DNA of 64,000 bases from Linanthus parryae (taxonomy: Eukaryota > Streptophyta > Magnoliopsida > Ericales > Polemoniaceae). Positions 12,093 through 23,463 of the stretch are shown piece after piece. The stretch spans positions 114,402,088 to 114,466,087 of the forward strand of contig JALGPY010000002.1 in NCBI GenBank assembly GCA_023055425.1. The letters are read 5' to 3'. The notes under the pieces were generated by a model that did no database searches, was not told the DNA's origin, and saw only the letters and a program-made list of their open reading frames with translations. The position numbers were made by a program, and so were the translations under genes. Positions within the stretch are counted from its first letter, which is position 1, and every line of letters starts with the position of its first letter.

Positions 12093-12115
12093 ATTTTGGT
12101 GAACCCGACGTGAAA
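12093..12115 (+). promoter_or_regulatory. Primer-binding site of the Tat element
   Basis: TTTTGGTGAACCCGACGTGA lies immediately after the 5' LTR, and the same motif occurs after the old LTR at about 7711. Position and conservation suggest the tRNA primer site. I could not assign the tRNA with confidence. Confidence 0.6.
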
Positions 12116-12134
12116 CTTACCGGCAAAAGCAACC

Positions 12135-14750
12135 ATGTCTCAGGAGGATGATGTCAGCAACCGATCGCCTTCCACCGAAACTCCCTCGGGAGACGAGACC
12201 CGCCGTACTCTGACGACTCCCGGTGAAGCACCGACGTTAGAGTCTTTGGACGCCATCGTCCAAAGTCAGGCGAAAGCTCTCAAGTCTCAATCTGCGTAAT
12301 TAGAACAAATCTTGGCTGTTCTGGGCACCCTCGCGCCAAATCCTCCGCCAGCCACCGCTATCCCTCAGGGAGGAGGAACCCCTACTGCTCCAGGATTAGG
12401 AGTGTCAGCCACACCTCCCAACCCTCATCTGCAGACTCCACCGTCGGCTGCGCAGCTGCCTTCGGTTCAAGGATCAACGGCACAGATGCTGCCTCCTGCT
12501 GCTCACGCTCCTCAGCCCTCGGCTTTGGCGTCCAACCCAACTCTGCAGTACCCTTTGCCCCCCCCCCCAACGATGATCTGGGGAAGCGCGGGTACTCAGT
12601 ATGCTCCCAATCCTCCGGCGGCATATGTGTCGCCACCGCCTACGGCAACCCCTCCAGCAACTACCGAGGGGAGCATTCCAGAATGTATGACGTCTTTGCA
12701 GAAGCGCGTGGACACCATCCTGGCTCATCAGTCATTCGCGGATACTATTATCCCGAAGTTAGACAACGATCCACCCATTCCACGAGAGATCTATCTAATG
12801 CCTAACCCGGCGGGGTACAAGGCTCCTAAATGGGATAAGTTCGAGGACGTCAATGGAAACGCTCATGAGCACGTCATGCGTTTCATTGACGTCATGGGTC
12901 CGTACGGAGCCGATCCCAAGCTGCTGATGCGAGAATTCCCAAAATCTCTTGGGAATGTAGCATACAAATGGTACCGAACATTGGAGGCCGGATCCGTGAA
13001 GACTTGGGACGACATGGTCCAGAAGTTTTATACCAAGTTCTTTCAGATGGAGGAAAAGGTGACAATGATCCATCTCTCGCGGATGTACCAGAAGCGCGAG
13101 GAGGATGGGATCACCTTCATCAAGAAATTCCGGGCGAAATCCTTGGAGTGCAAAGATCCAATGCCTGAAAGCCGGCTCGTGGAGATATGCCTGCAGTGCA
13201 TGCGAGATGAATACAAAGGTATGCTCATCAATCTGCAAACACCTACGTTTTCAAAGCTAATCGAATGCACGAAGAACATCGAGCCCATAGTCGAGAGACA
13301 GAAAAAGAAGAGCGCTCCAGAGCGACCTGCGAGCGGCACCACTTACAAGATCGGGAGGTTTAGCTACAAGCGGGGACGCGAAGCTGAGGTCAATACAGTT
13401 TCGCCCCAGAAACAAGCGAGGGTTGCGAACTTCGATGTACCGCCTCAGCCATGCTCGGTAGAGGAAGCAAGTGACCTCTGCAAACAGTGGCGCAAGGACG
13501 GCGTCCTGCCACCGCTCGAGAAAACACCCTCCAAGGAGATGGTGAGGGACCCTAAGTGGTGTGAGTACCACGGCAAGATCATGCATCCCACCGCCGAGTG
13601 CAAGAAACTCAGGTTCGCGTTCCCTCAGAAGATGAAGAACGGCGAGCTAATCGTCAGCGACAACAGGAAGGACGTGCGCAACAACCCGCTTCCTGCCCAT
13701 ACAGAGTCAGGCTCGAAAGGCAAAGAGGTCGCCATGATCTCGATAGTAGACTTGGAGAAAGTCGCAGAGGATGGTCTACCCATCATTGCTGAGGTTCATG
13801 AAGACGAAGATTATAGCATGGACGCGGAGGATGAACGTGCCGACCGCATGAAAGGGTCGCACGGCTTCAACAAATTCTTCGACGAGATGAATTTCTCCGA
13901 GAGGTGCCGGACTGATATGACAAAAGCAATCTTAAGGATAGCGGAGGACTACGAGGAGGACCTCGTGGTCTCCAACGGGAAAGTCATCAGGGCGTCTCGT
14001 TCCACAGAAAAGACCATGACCTTTTCTGCCAGCGACAAGAAGACGGATGCGAGTCACCAGAGGCCTCTGTACGTGACCGCCATCATCAACGGCGTCGAAT
14101 TCAAGCGAGCATTCGTCGATGGAGGAGCAGCGGTCAATGTTGTTCCACTCCACACACTGAAGCTAGAAGGGATCCCCGAGCACAAGGTAGTCAAGCGTCC
14201 ATCTCCACTGGTGGGATTCGGAAGCGACTCTAGAATGACGATCGGATGGATCCGCCTGGGCGTCCAGATTGGCAAGATCAAGTGCTCGGCGAAGTTCTAT
14301 GTCATAGACGCGAACACCACATACCACATGATTATAGGTCGAGCCTGGATTCATCGCTTCGACGCAGTCCCTTCGACGGCTCACCAGGTTATGAAAGCTA
14401 TCTGGAACGACAGAATAGTCGAGATACCGGCTTCGACTAACCCGTTCAACTTGGACGAAGCACATCTCAGCGAGGCGGTGTGGTTCACTGAGATGGCGGA
14501 CGAGCAAACACCCGGGCCATTCAACCCTACTCCTTTGCCTCTCTGGGAGGACATCAAGGACCAGTCACCTGCGGGCGTGATGGTGACAAGGGAAGATGCC
14601 AAGGAAAAGCCGCCTACACGCGAAGAGGCGCCACGTATCGCATATCATCGAAAGAATGTGTACACGTTGAAGAGGATCGCAAAGCATGACCCCGAGGGCA
14701 AGGAGATAGAGAGCTTCTACGCCAATGGGAAGAAATGCTATCACATATGA
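12135..14750 (+). pseudogene. Tat gag-protease
   Basis: Capsid and aspartic protease of the retrotransposon. The natural start is probably ATG at 12135, which is in frame with the long open stretch, but TAA at 12297-12299 interrupts after 54 codons (a CAA to TAA change fits). A proline-rich segment follows, then the gag core (KWDKFEDVNGNAHEHVMRF, QMEEKVTMIHLSRMY). A CEYHGKIMHPTAEC motif resembles the Tat C-H-H-C knuckle. The protease has FVDGGAAVNVVP as the active-site region and IIGRAWIH downstream. The frame ends at TGA 14748-14750 and continues in the same frame into the RT region. The copy is old in sequence defects but young by LTR identity. Confidence 0.85.
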
Positions 14751-14762
14751 AGGTGCGCGGGG

Positions 14763-16130
14763 ATGTCCTCACACGGGCATGGGGATGTCCCTGGGCAAAT
14801 CAATCAAATCGAGCAAGTTCCGCTGACGAAAGAGCCAACACAGAGCGCTCCAGACGAGAAACTCAAAGAAGAGCCTGAATGCATGGAAGACAGGCCAAGA
14901 CCACAAAAGCAAGAACTAAAGGAAGTGTTCCTCAGCCCGAACGAGGAAAAGAAAAGGCCAGTCTTCCTGAGTGCGGACCTCACGAGCGAGGAGGAGCAAG
15001 GACTGCTACAGCTCCTAACTGAATACAAGGACGTGTTCGCATGGGAGTACGATGAGATGCCAGGACTGGATATAAGCATCACAATGCACCGTTTAGACAT
15101 CATCCCAGGGTCTAAACCGGTCAAACAAAGCACCAGAAGCTTCAGGCCAGAACTCAACGTGAAGATCAAGCAGGAGATTGTCAAACTCCTAGATGCCAAG
15201 TTCATAGAGCCGAATCACCATCCCACATGGCTGGCCAACATCGTGCCGGTGGTGAAGAAGAACGGACAGCTCCGCATCTGCGTGGACTTCCGAGATCTCA
15301 ATCGCTTCTGCCCTAAGGACGATTTCCCACTGCCCAACATCGATTTGCTTATCGATTCAACAGCAGGCCATCGCATGTTCAGTTTCATGGACGGTTTCAG
15401 CGGGTATAATCAAATCAAGATGGATCCCGAAGATGCGCAGAAAACTGCATTCATCACTCCTGTGGGGGTATTCAATTACACGGTGATGCCGTTCGGTCTT
15501 AAGAACGCGGGCGCGACCTATCAGCGGGCCATGATGGCTCTATTCCACGACATGATGCACAAAGAGGTGGAATTCTATGTGGACGACCTGGTGGTTAAAT
15601 CCAAGCACGAAGCGGATCACCTTGCAGACCTGCGAAAGGTGTTCAACAGATGCAGGAGCTTTCAACTGAAAATGAACCCCATGAAATGCGCGTTCGGCGT
15701 GACTTCGGGGAAGTTCTTGGGATGTGTAGTCCATCGCCAAGGGATCGAGCCTGACCCTGCGAAAGTGTCAGCCATCACCAGCATGACGCCACCCCACAAC
15801 CAAAGTACCTTGAAGACATTCTTGGGAAAACAGTCATATCTGCGAAGATTCATCCCAGCAATTGCAGAAATCACATGCTGTTTCAGCACTCTTCTCAAGA
15901 AGGACGCCGCGTACAACTGGGCTCCGGACCACGAAGCCGCATTCGAAAAGCTGAAAGAACTACTCACGTCCTCAAAGATAATGATCGCGCCTCAACTGGG
16001 AGCACCGCTGCTGCTATATCTTACATCAACAAGGAGATCTATAGGAGCACTCTTGGCTCAGGAGTATGAAGGCCAAGAGAGGCCCATCTACTATATTTCT
16101 CGCATTGTGCAGCCTGCTGAATCAAGGTAG
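14763..16130 (+). pseudogene. Tat reverse transcriptase, truncated into RNase H
   Basis: RT domains are complete: LLDAKFIEPNHHPTWLANIV, VCVDFRDLN-type ICVDFRDLNRFCPKD, SFMDGFSGYNQIKM, MPFGLKNAGATYQR and the catalytic YVDDLVVKSK, then FLGCVVHRQGIEPDP. RNase H begins (RSIGALLAQE, RPIYYISR) but the frame closes at TAG 16128-16130, where a deletion joins in a different frame. It lies in the same frame as gag-protease, separated by the TGA at 14748. A full element would read on through RNase H and integrase. Confidence 0.85.
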
Positions 16131-16750
16131 CTGCAAAACTAGCGGAGTACAATATCAGGCAGATATGCTCTACCCCTTATTACCCAAAGGGAAACGGACA
16201 AGCCGAAGCGACTAACAAAACGCTGTTGAGAATTCTGAGCAAGATGGTCGCAGACGACCAGAAGAAGTGGGCCGACTCCCTAAGTATAGCTCTGTGGGCC
16301 TACCGAACTTCTCCAAGGACACCCACAGGGGCCTCGCCATTTCTATTATGTTATGGGGCCGAAGCTGTAGTACCTGCGGAGGTTAGAGTCAATTCGGCAA
16401 GACTGGCCTTCCATGCACTCTATGAAAATCAACGTGATCATGACTTAGTCTTGTTGGAAGAAAAGCGAGAACAAGCTAAGAGGACCAACAAGCGGTACCA
16501 GGAAAGAATCGCTCGCGCCTACAATAAGACAGTCCAGCGAAGAGAATTCGCAGTCGGAGACCTGGTCTTGCGCGCATCTGACCACTGTATGCGGGAAGCA
16601 ACTCACCCAAAATTCGCAGCTAATTGGGAAGGACCCTTCGAAGTCACAGAAGTCTTCGATAGTGGCTACTGCAGCATACGGAGGTTGCACGGCACAACCT
16701 CAACTCCGAGTTCAGTCAACATGCGCTGGATTAAGAAGTACTATCCCTGA
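16127..16750 (+). pseudogene. Tat RNase H tail joined to integrase C-terminal half
   Basis: In the frame starting at 16127 the first codons read VAAKLAEYNIR, which looks like the end of an RNase H domain. QICSTPYYPKGNGQAEATNK and the integrase C-terminal half follow (ALWAYRTSPRTPTG, FAVGDLVLR, NWEGPFEV). The HHCC zinc finger and the first two catalytic acidic residues of integrase are missing. Two internal deletions are inferred, so the element cannot make its own integrase. Confidence 0.8.
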
Positions 16751-16817
16751 CTTCTCTCATTTCATACGTTTTATGATAACGTGCTTAATGTCTCATGTGG
16801 CTATGATTTACGCAATC

Positions 16818-16905
16818 TCCTCTCCCATATGAGAGGATTGTAATCCCATCTCTCCCATATGAGAGCGTTATAATAAAAGAATTCTCCCAAATGAGAAGTT
16901 CATAT
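16818..16905 (+). repeat. Three palindromic CTCCCATATGAGAG units
   Basis: CTCTCCCATATGAGAG occurs twice and TTCTCCCAAATGAGAAG once, spaced about 30-40 bp apart. Each is followed by an AT-rich spacer (TTGTAATCC, TTATAATAA). Each can form a short hairpin. They lie just after the integrase stop codon. Confidence 0.7.
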
Positions 16906-16935
16906 TTCTAGCTGTTTATGTTGCTCTATTTAATT

Positions 16936-17766
16936 GATCATCTAAGCCTATCTCCACGATAGCAGCTAATGCAAATGCGATCTTAAGTGATCATCTAAGC
17001 CTATCTCTCACGATAGCAGCCAATGCAAATGTGATCTTAAGTGATCATCTAAGCCTATCTCTCACGATAGCAGCCAATGCAAATGCGATCTTAAGTGATC
17101 ATCTAAGCCTATCTCTCACGATAGCAGCCAATGCAAATGCGATCTTAATTGATCATCTAAGCCTATCTCTCACGATAGCAGCCAAATGCAAATGCGATCT
17201 TAATTGATCATCCAAGCCTATCTCTACGATAGCAGCTAATGCAAATACGATCTTAATTGATCATCTAAAGCCTATCTCTTACGATAGCAGCCAACACAAA
17301 TGCGATCTTAATTGATCATATAAGCCTATCTGTACGATAGCAGCCTGTACAAATGCGATCTCAACTGATCATATAAGCCTATCTTTTACGATAGCAGCCT
17401 GTCTAAGTGCGATCTTAATTGATCACCCAAGCCTATCTGCTACGATAGCAACTTATATGCAAAGTGATTTTAGTTAATCATCTAAGCCTATCTGTTACGA
17501 CAGCAACTTATACGCAAAACGATCTTACCTGATCTTCTCAAGCCTATCTGTTAAGATAGCGCCTCATAAGCAAAATGATATTATTGGATCTTCTAAAAGC
17601 CTATCTGTTGTGATAGCAATCCGCACCACTTAATGATCTTAATTGATCTGCTAAGGACTATCTGCTACGATAGCAATGTCGTGAAAATGATCTCAAATGA
17701 TCCACAACGGCCAACAACAAGCCCATCCGCCAAGATGGCACAGCTGCGAAAATATGATCCCGAACG
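16936..17766 (+). repeat. 54-bp tandem repeat, about 14 units
   Basis: Units begin GATCATCTAAGCCTATCT and start at 16936, 16989, 17043, 17097, 17151, 17206, 17259, 17314, 17367, 17421, 17476, 17531, 17587, 17645 and 17699. Spacing is 53-58 bp. The first units are nearly identical and later ones degenerate. Each holds an inverted pair CTATC...GATAG around a 5-7 base loop. Variable tandem repeats in this 3' position are known for Tat elements and can seed satellite DNA. Confidence 0.9.
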
Positions 17767-19169
17767 ATCTGGCGAAACATCTGCGAATTGATATCGCAGA
17801 TGCAAAACCATTACATAGCATTATGCAAAGCGCAATAAGCCAAAAACGCATGCGAAATTGTATTTTGTTGCAAAGAGACAGCAGATAATACAAAAGCTAT
17901 ATATCATTACGAGTCAAATGACTTACAATTTATCTGTCTAGATAGCAGCTTACAAGCGAAAAGCTCAAATCTAACTACGCAGCCAACATGGCTTACAATA
18001 CATTCGAAAAATGGCTGACAAGCCAGAGACACACTAGGGAACTCCCGACTAAGAAAAGGAGGAACCGACCGGTCCTGACACCGGCAGTGCAACACACAGA
18101 TCTGCGGCCAAAGGTCTATAGCAAAAGGGATGCTGCCGCGAAGAGATCAACTTGTCATTCGCTACATCCCTAGCAGCAAGATCGGGGATGCGATACGCCC
18201 AAGACCCCAAGGAATGACAAAAGCCTCTGTCTGATCAAGATAGGCGCCGGAGGAGCTTCCTGTGCCGACAGATGCTACTCTGCAAAACAGGCGAAGCAGT
18301 CATTCCTCTGGTGATGGACCCCTTGTCATGTTGGACAAGGGCATTGACGAGCACCCCGAGCTCACAAATGTCAGGGCGACGGAGCCTCCTCTAGGGATGC
18401 TGGAGGAGAATTCCGCCGCTCATTACGAGACGGTAGAACGGTCACTTCGGCGCTGCACCTCGCCACGAGGCGGCCGGAAACATGACCTGCACACATAATA
18501 CACGAAGAAATTTCTTCGAACACATATGAGATATTATCTGCATCTTCTTTATGATGGTTATAAAGAGCAATAAGCCTCATAAAGTGGATCTTGGAAACTA
18601 TTTCTATAGCACAAAGCGCAAACTCAGGATTCAAAACTTGAAGTTGCCATAAATCAACGAAAAACAAGCGTTGAAGCCAGTAGTCGTAAGGACTCACGGC
18701 AAAGCACATCTTTGGGATGAAGAACCCAAATAGCAAAGACAGGGTTTATATAGACCCTGTGGAGACTCTTCAGTTGCCAAGGATGAGTCAGCAGAATTCA
18801 AAAAGAGGGTAAGTTCAATCACTTACGCCTTGAAAAGCGGTAACAATCAATTACCCTACTAAAGGCTACGACGATTCAGTTGCGTATCCTAATAAATGAC
18901 GGATGGTCATGATTCGGATGGACTTACCAACAGAAGCGTGCTTATTTGCCGAGAAATTAGCGCGAAAATCAAGCAAAATATCAATTGCTGACGTCATGAT
19001 TGGATATGCACAAAGATATCCCGTCAAATCCCGAAAAGGGCAAAACGGGCAAATTCATTGTTCGTTGTTAAAAAAAAAAGGGAGAAACCCTAGCAACATC
19101 ACATTAATGATTCAAAACATTACATTAATGTTTCAGCTATTTCCTTGCTATTTTTCAAAACTCGAAATG
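17767..19169 (+). other. Non-coding 3' region of the Tat element
   Basis: No coding sequence is supportable. It holds a hairpin with 9-base arms (CATCTGCGA and TCGCAGATG, about 17779-17804). It also holds a palindrome around 18740, with ACAGGGT and ACCCTGT flanking a TATATA core. It separates the tandem repeats from the end of the antisense gene, and its antisense side may act as that gene's 3' UTR and terminator. Confidence 0.5.
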
Positions 19170-22100
19170 TCAAAGCAAATTCTTGATCAAGGAGTCTTGG
19201 GGCTCGAACTGCTCGCTCAGCTTCTCCACCTGTTCCACTTCTTGCTTCAGTAGCTCGCATCTAGCATTCATCTCATGATACAGCTTCAGAGCTTCATCAA
19301 CCTTTTGCTTCTGCTGCTCCACCTTCTGCATCTCAGCTGCGAGATTCTGGTGACCGAGTTTCAAAGTTACAGCTGCGCGAATCAGTGTAACTCTGTCCTT
19401 GAGAAACTTGAAGCCCATTCTACCTTGGACTTTGGTCACGAGATTTTGGCACATGCCACATAGTAATTCAGCACTCTGGACCGAAATGGTCGCAGGTGTA
19501 GCCGCAGACAGCTGCTCCAATATCCAAATGGCTTCAGTAAGGAACAGCCTCCTGTCAAAAGGCCCGATCTCCAGAGATCTCACAAATGATCGGGGATAGG
19601 TCAGACACATTCGAACCACCCAGTCTACATCGGTTTGCTTCAAACCTGAGGAGACGTCAAAAATGAGTTACAATGTCAAAACTCGCAAGCGAGTAATGCG
19701 ATGTGCGAACGGTAAAGCTTTACTTACCAGTTCCTTCCAGAATCTCATGAAGAGAAGGAATGCGGGCTACCGGGTTGTTCGAAGATTGCGCTCGCTCCAT
19801 GGCTCTCCTATCAGCTGCGAGCTCCAACCTCTCGTAGTCAGGAGGAAGAGTGTAGGCCGCACCAGCTGCGACTGCATTCCCAACCTGCGAGCCCTAAATG
19901 CTCCACGCAGGAATAGGTGCCTCTGGCTCAGCCATGGCCGGAGGCGAAGGGACAGCCGAAGTCGCTTGGCGGAGGACGCTCTCAGATGCGAAAACATTAG
20001 CAGCACTTGTCCTTCCTTCCCCAGCACCAGCATGGGCACCTTCATCCATCGGCACAGCATCAGCTTCGACATCATCGGAAAGTTCGATGATATCTTCGCG
20101 AGGCTCACTTGCATGTCCAGCAGCTGCGACGGGCCTCTCGGTGTGGGAGCCCGAAATTGGAACATAGGATGCAAAAGGCTGACTTCTCTGCTCCAGCTCA
20201 GGTTCCTCAGCATGACCTGCGATATTAAATGCGATGATATGAGGTAACTTGTGTTATAAGTTATTTCGCTATCTTTTACTAAAGCTAAGAGTAAGCACCT
20301 CCACGCAAAGGTGGGATTGAGGTATCCTCATCATACACTAGGGACGCGGAACCGTGCCCTATCAGTGTGTCCTCACTAAGCAAGTATTTAAGAGAAGCGT
20401 GACCTGGGATGCGAGTAAACCAGTCATGATTCTGCCTCAAGTGGCTACAGCCTAGTATGTGCATATCACTCAAATGATTACCTGAGGGTTCTCCGCATTT
20501 GCCTACTAACCAACGGCGAATGTCAGCCTTTGACACACCGTGCTTTAACGCACCCACAATAACATCTCTATAAGTTACTGCGAGATTGAAGATCTCACCT
20601 TTATCGGCACCTGCGATCTCTTCGAAATCCGCCTGGACTTGCTCCAAGCCCGCTGCATCCTCTCCGGGAACCTCATCTTCCTCCTCCACAGGAGAAGCCA
20701 CTTCTTCGGGAAGCTCGTCTTCCTCGCCAACTGGGCGCGCTAAGTCGTCAACATGCTGCTCTTCGAGGCTCCGCTGTTTCACACGCTCGAGCTCCTCTTC
20801 CTCTCGCTGCCTTCTTCTTTCAGCAGCCTCTGCGGCTGTCTTCCGGGACTCAGCAAGAACGTCCTCGCTTATGGGATCATCTGAAATGCCAGAATGGGCA
20901 TCTCTCTTTTGTCTCTTGGCCACAAGGCCACCAACGGTTTCATCATCATCATCTGCGAATACACAATTGGTTCAAAGAAAAGAATTGCAAAGAAGTTATA
21001 ATAACGGGAAAAGAAATGCGACGGAAGTACCTCCCGATTCTTCCTCGTGCATCACAACTGTTACTTCTTCTTCTTCATCACTTGCTTGGGGATCCTGCCT
21101 CTCTTCCTCTTCCTCTTGGTTGAATGGAACGAAAGTCTCAACTGCGAGATCTTTTCGCACTTTGCTGGGCATGCGACCTTTGCCTTTGTCCTTGATAGAA
21201 AGGGACCTCACTGGGGGAGAAGCTGGAGCACTTCTAGGGGAAGAAATCGTAATTCCCTTTTGCCTAGGTCTCTTTACTCTCGGCGCCGCAGTCGCTGGAG
21301 GGGACGGGTCATCCCTAGGAGGAGACGGAGCCGGAGGATTGTCTATCAGCGAGTCGGCAAAAGTCTTCATGACTGCGCGAACCTTTGTTTCGATCTCGGC
21401 GTCCATCCTCCATGCTAGCTGGAACGACTCCCCTTGCCTTCTGGTGGCAACAATGGTGTTAACCAGCGATTTGGAGCGATCACCAGCTGCGAACCTCCGC
21501 ACATGACACTGAGATAGTGCAGAATGAAAATATCAGCGTAAGGAAATCAAGAAACTTAACGCACGCGAAGAAATTGCTTACCTCAGCAAACGCTTTGCTA
21601 TATCTGACGACATGCGTGTCGCCCTTCTTGATTGCGGCGACTTGCTCCTTCAGAATGAAATCAGGGCACAAGTGGTTCTCACGGTCCCACAGTGAGTAGC
21701 AACCATACTCAGACTCGCTCAAACTACAATTGGGGCGAAACGGAAAAGAGTTTCTTTTGATCAAGGGGGCCCTACCTGGCTGCGCCGCCGCCTCCGTCTC
21801 AATCCTCGTTTGCTGGGCAGCCCAGTATGCGAGCCAGTTCTGGGAACAACCACCCTCGCGAGTTCCCGCAGGCTACTCAAAGGGAAGATTTTTCATGAAG
21901 ACCGTCTTGCACTCCTTTGTCAGCAAGCGCTTGTAGCACCCTCTGATAATAGACTGGGGCCAGATTGATGGGGCCACCGCATCAAAACCAAACTGAGGAG
22001 AAACCTGAGTGGGGTCAACATCCACTGTAAGCTTTTCATACCTTGGCGCGAGCTCACGAATATGCTCTGCAAGGGCAGGAAGGGAACCTCGCAGACACCA

Positions 22101-23463
22101 GCAAAAGAACTCACGATAACGCTCGTGGAAATGCGGTCCCTTTTCAAAGAGAAGTTCTTCTGAGAAGACCATACCTTTGGAGGGGTACAGCTTTGGAAAC
22201 CATCGCACATTCTCGATACGCGTGGCATAGGGCCTGGCGGTAAACTCCTTCCGTTTGTCGCATATCAAACTCCAAGCGCACTTGGTGTTGCTTGCTCCAA
22301 ACCATCTCGCAGCTCTTCCGCTGTTGCGCGCTTTTGTCTCGCCTGGGGGACACCACTTATCAAGCTTAAGAGCAGTCGGAGCATATGACGGCCATCGCTC
22401 GAAAACCCACATTGTCAAAAAGGAAATATTGACAAAGGTCAGAACATCGAGGCGGCCACGCGACTCTCTCATAGCCAGAACCAGCTGATCGAGCCTATAA
22501 TACAGCGTGCCCAAGACCAAGGGTCCGAGTGCGACTCTCTGGCCAAGAGCAAGCCTCACAGCAAGTGGCAATACATGGTAGAAGACTCCGTCATGGGGGG
22601 TGACCATCAATCAAGTACCTCGACAGCCAGGCACAGAGAAAAGCACAAAGGGTCAAATGATAACCCTTGCCCTCTACGTAATTCTCGGCCTTCGGGTCCT
22701 CACTCAAAAGTTTCTTAGTAATGCTGCTGTTCGCATAGTCTCGGAAGAAGTACTGCAACCATTTGTTCCAGTTATTCTTCGCAGACGTATCAACCAGCTG
22801 CCAGTTAGGAAGAGGCTTCGTAGTGGTCCACCGAGTGGAGATTTTCTTCACCTCTGCTAGGCATTCCTCCATCTGCGTGTACAAGGCAATCTCCGCAGAT
22901 GTCCTCAAGGGACTCAGAGGGTCCACTTCGCCCATGGGGGAAAGCTCGTACAGCATTTGAACCTCCTCGAGTGTCGGGGCAGCCTCGAACTCAGCAAAAT
23001 GGAACGTATGAGTCGCAGGCGAGTAACGGGACAGAAGGTCTAGAAGCATGGACTGATCCAACTTCACGGCAGCACCCTTCATAGCACGGATAGCAAAGTA
23101 TACGCCGGCTTCATTAAGAGTTTCGGCGTGATGATCCAACACGTGGTCTATCCACTCATCCATATAGTCCAATTTCTGGACGAACGCCTGAGTAGAAATC
23201 GCAGTATATGGGAAGTGCCCGTTCTCGATCCCCAATCGAACTACATCCTCGGAACCAACCAACTCGAGCAAGGCTGAGTTAACTGGGCGAGTCAGCGTCA
23301 GCAATCGCTCAACTGGAACAGGATCAGGCATCCTCTTCGTCTTTACCCTCGCATGGTAGAAATCTTTGCCGCCTAAAAAGGGGGCTTTTCGCCACAAGGC
23401 CTGCGGAAGGTCGGGTATCTCTTCATCTTCCTTGACGGGTCTGGTTACTCTTGTCTTGGCCAT
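19170..23463 (-). pseudogene. Antisense plant-mobile-domain gene of the Tat element (five exons)
   Basis: Exons on the minus strand: 21582-23463, 21031-21508, 20299-20952, 19728-20216, 19170-19645. Introns are 73, 78, 82 and 82 nt, all GT-AG, in phases 0, 1, 1, 1. The start is ATG at 23463 (MAKTRVTRPV). Exon 1 carries a plant mobile domain (PF10536-like): SRYSPATHTFHFAEFEA, PTLEEVQMLYELSP, LCAFLCAWLSRYL, LALGPLVLGTLY-type residues and MWVFERWPSYAP. Exons 2-4 are acidic, proline-rich and lysine-rich (SPPRDDPSPP, VKRPRQK, EEEELERVKQ). Exon 5 ends in a coiled coil (AEMQKVEQQKQKVDEALKL). PMD proteins are linked to transposons and to plant silencing and development factors. This copy is broken by a 4-nt duplication near 22603 and by TAG at 21873-21875 and 19894-19896. 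Total is about 1,325 codons. Confidence 0.8.

Noticed and set aside
12382..13586. Several minus-strand frames opposite gag
   Set aside because: Shadows of the GC-rich gag coding sequence with no recognisable motifs.
16936..17766. Regularly spaced repeats that look CRISPR-like
   Set aside because: Units are contiguous 54-bp tandem copies without unique spacers, in a plant retrotransposon. This is a minisatellite.
19767..20213. 148-codon methionine- and leucine-rich minus-strand frame
   Set aside because: This is the wrong frame of antisense exon 4; the frame continuous with exons 3 and 5 reads GHAEEPELEQRSQ.
20586..21506. 306-codon serine-rich plus-strand frame
   Set aside because: Shadow of the antisense PMD gene exons; the minus strand has consistent splicing and domains.
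21730..21775. A 52-nt intron in antisense exon 1
   Set aside because: GT and AG ends exist but the length is too short for plants, the phase fails, and the sequence reads straight through in frame.
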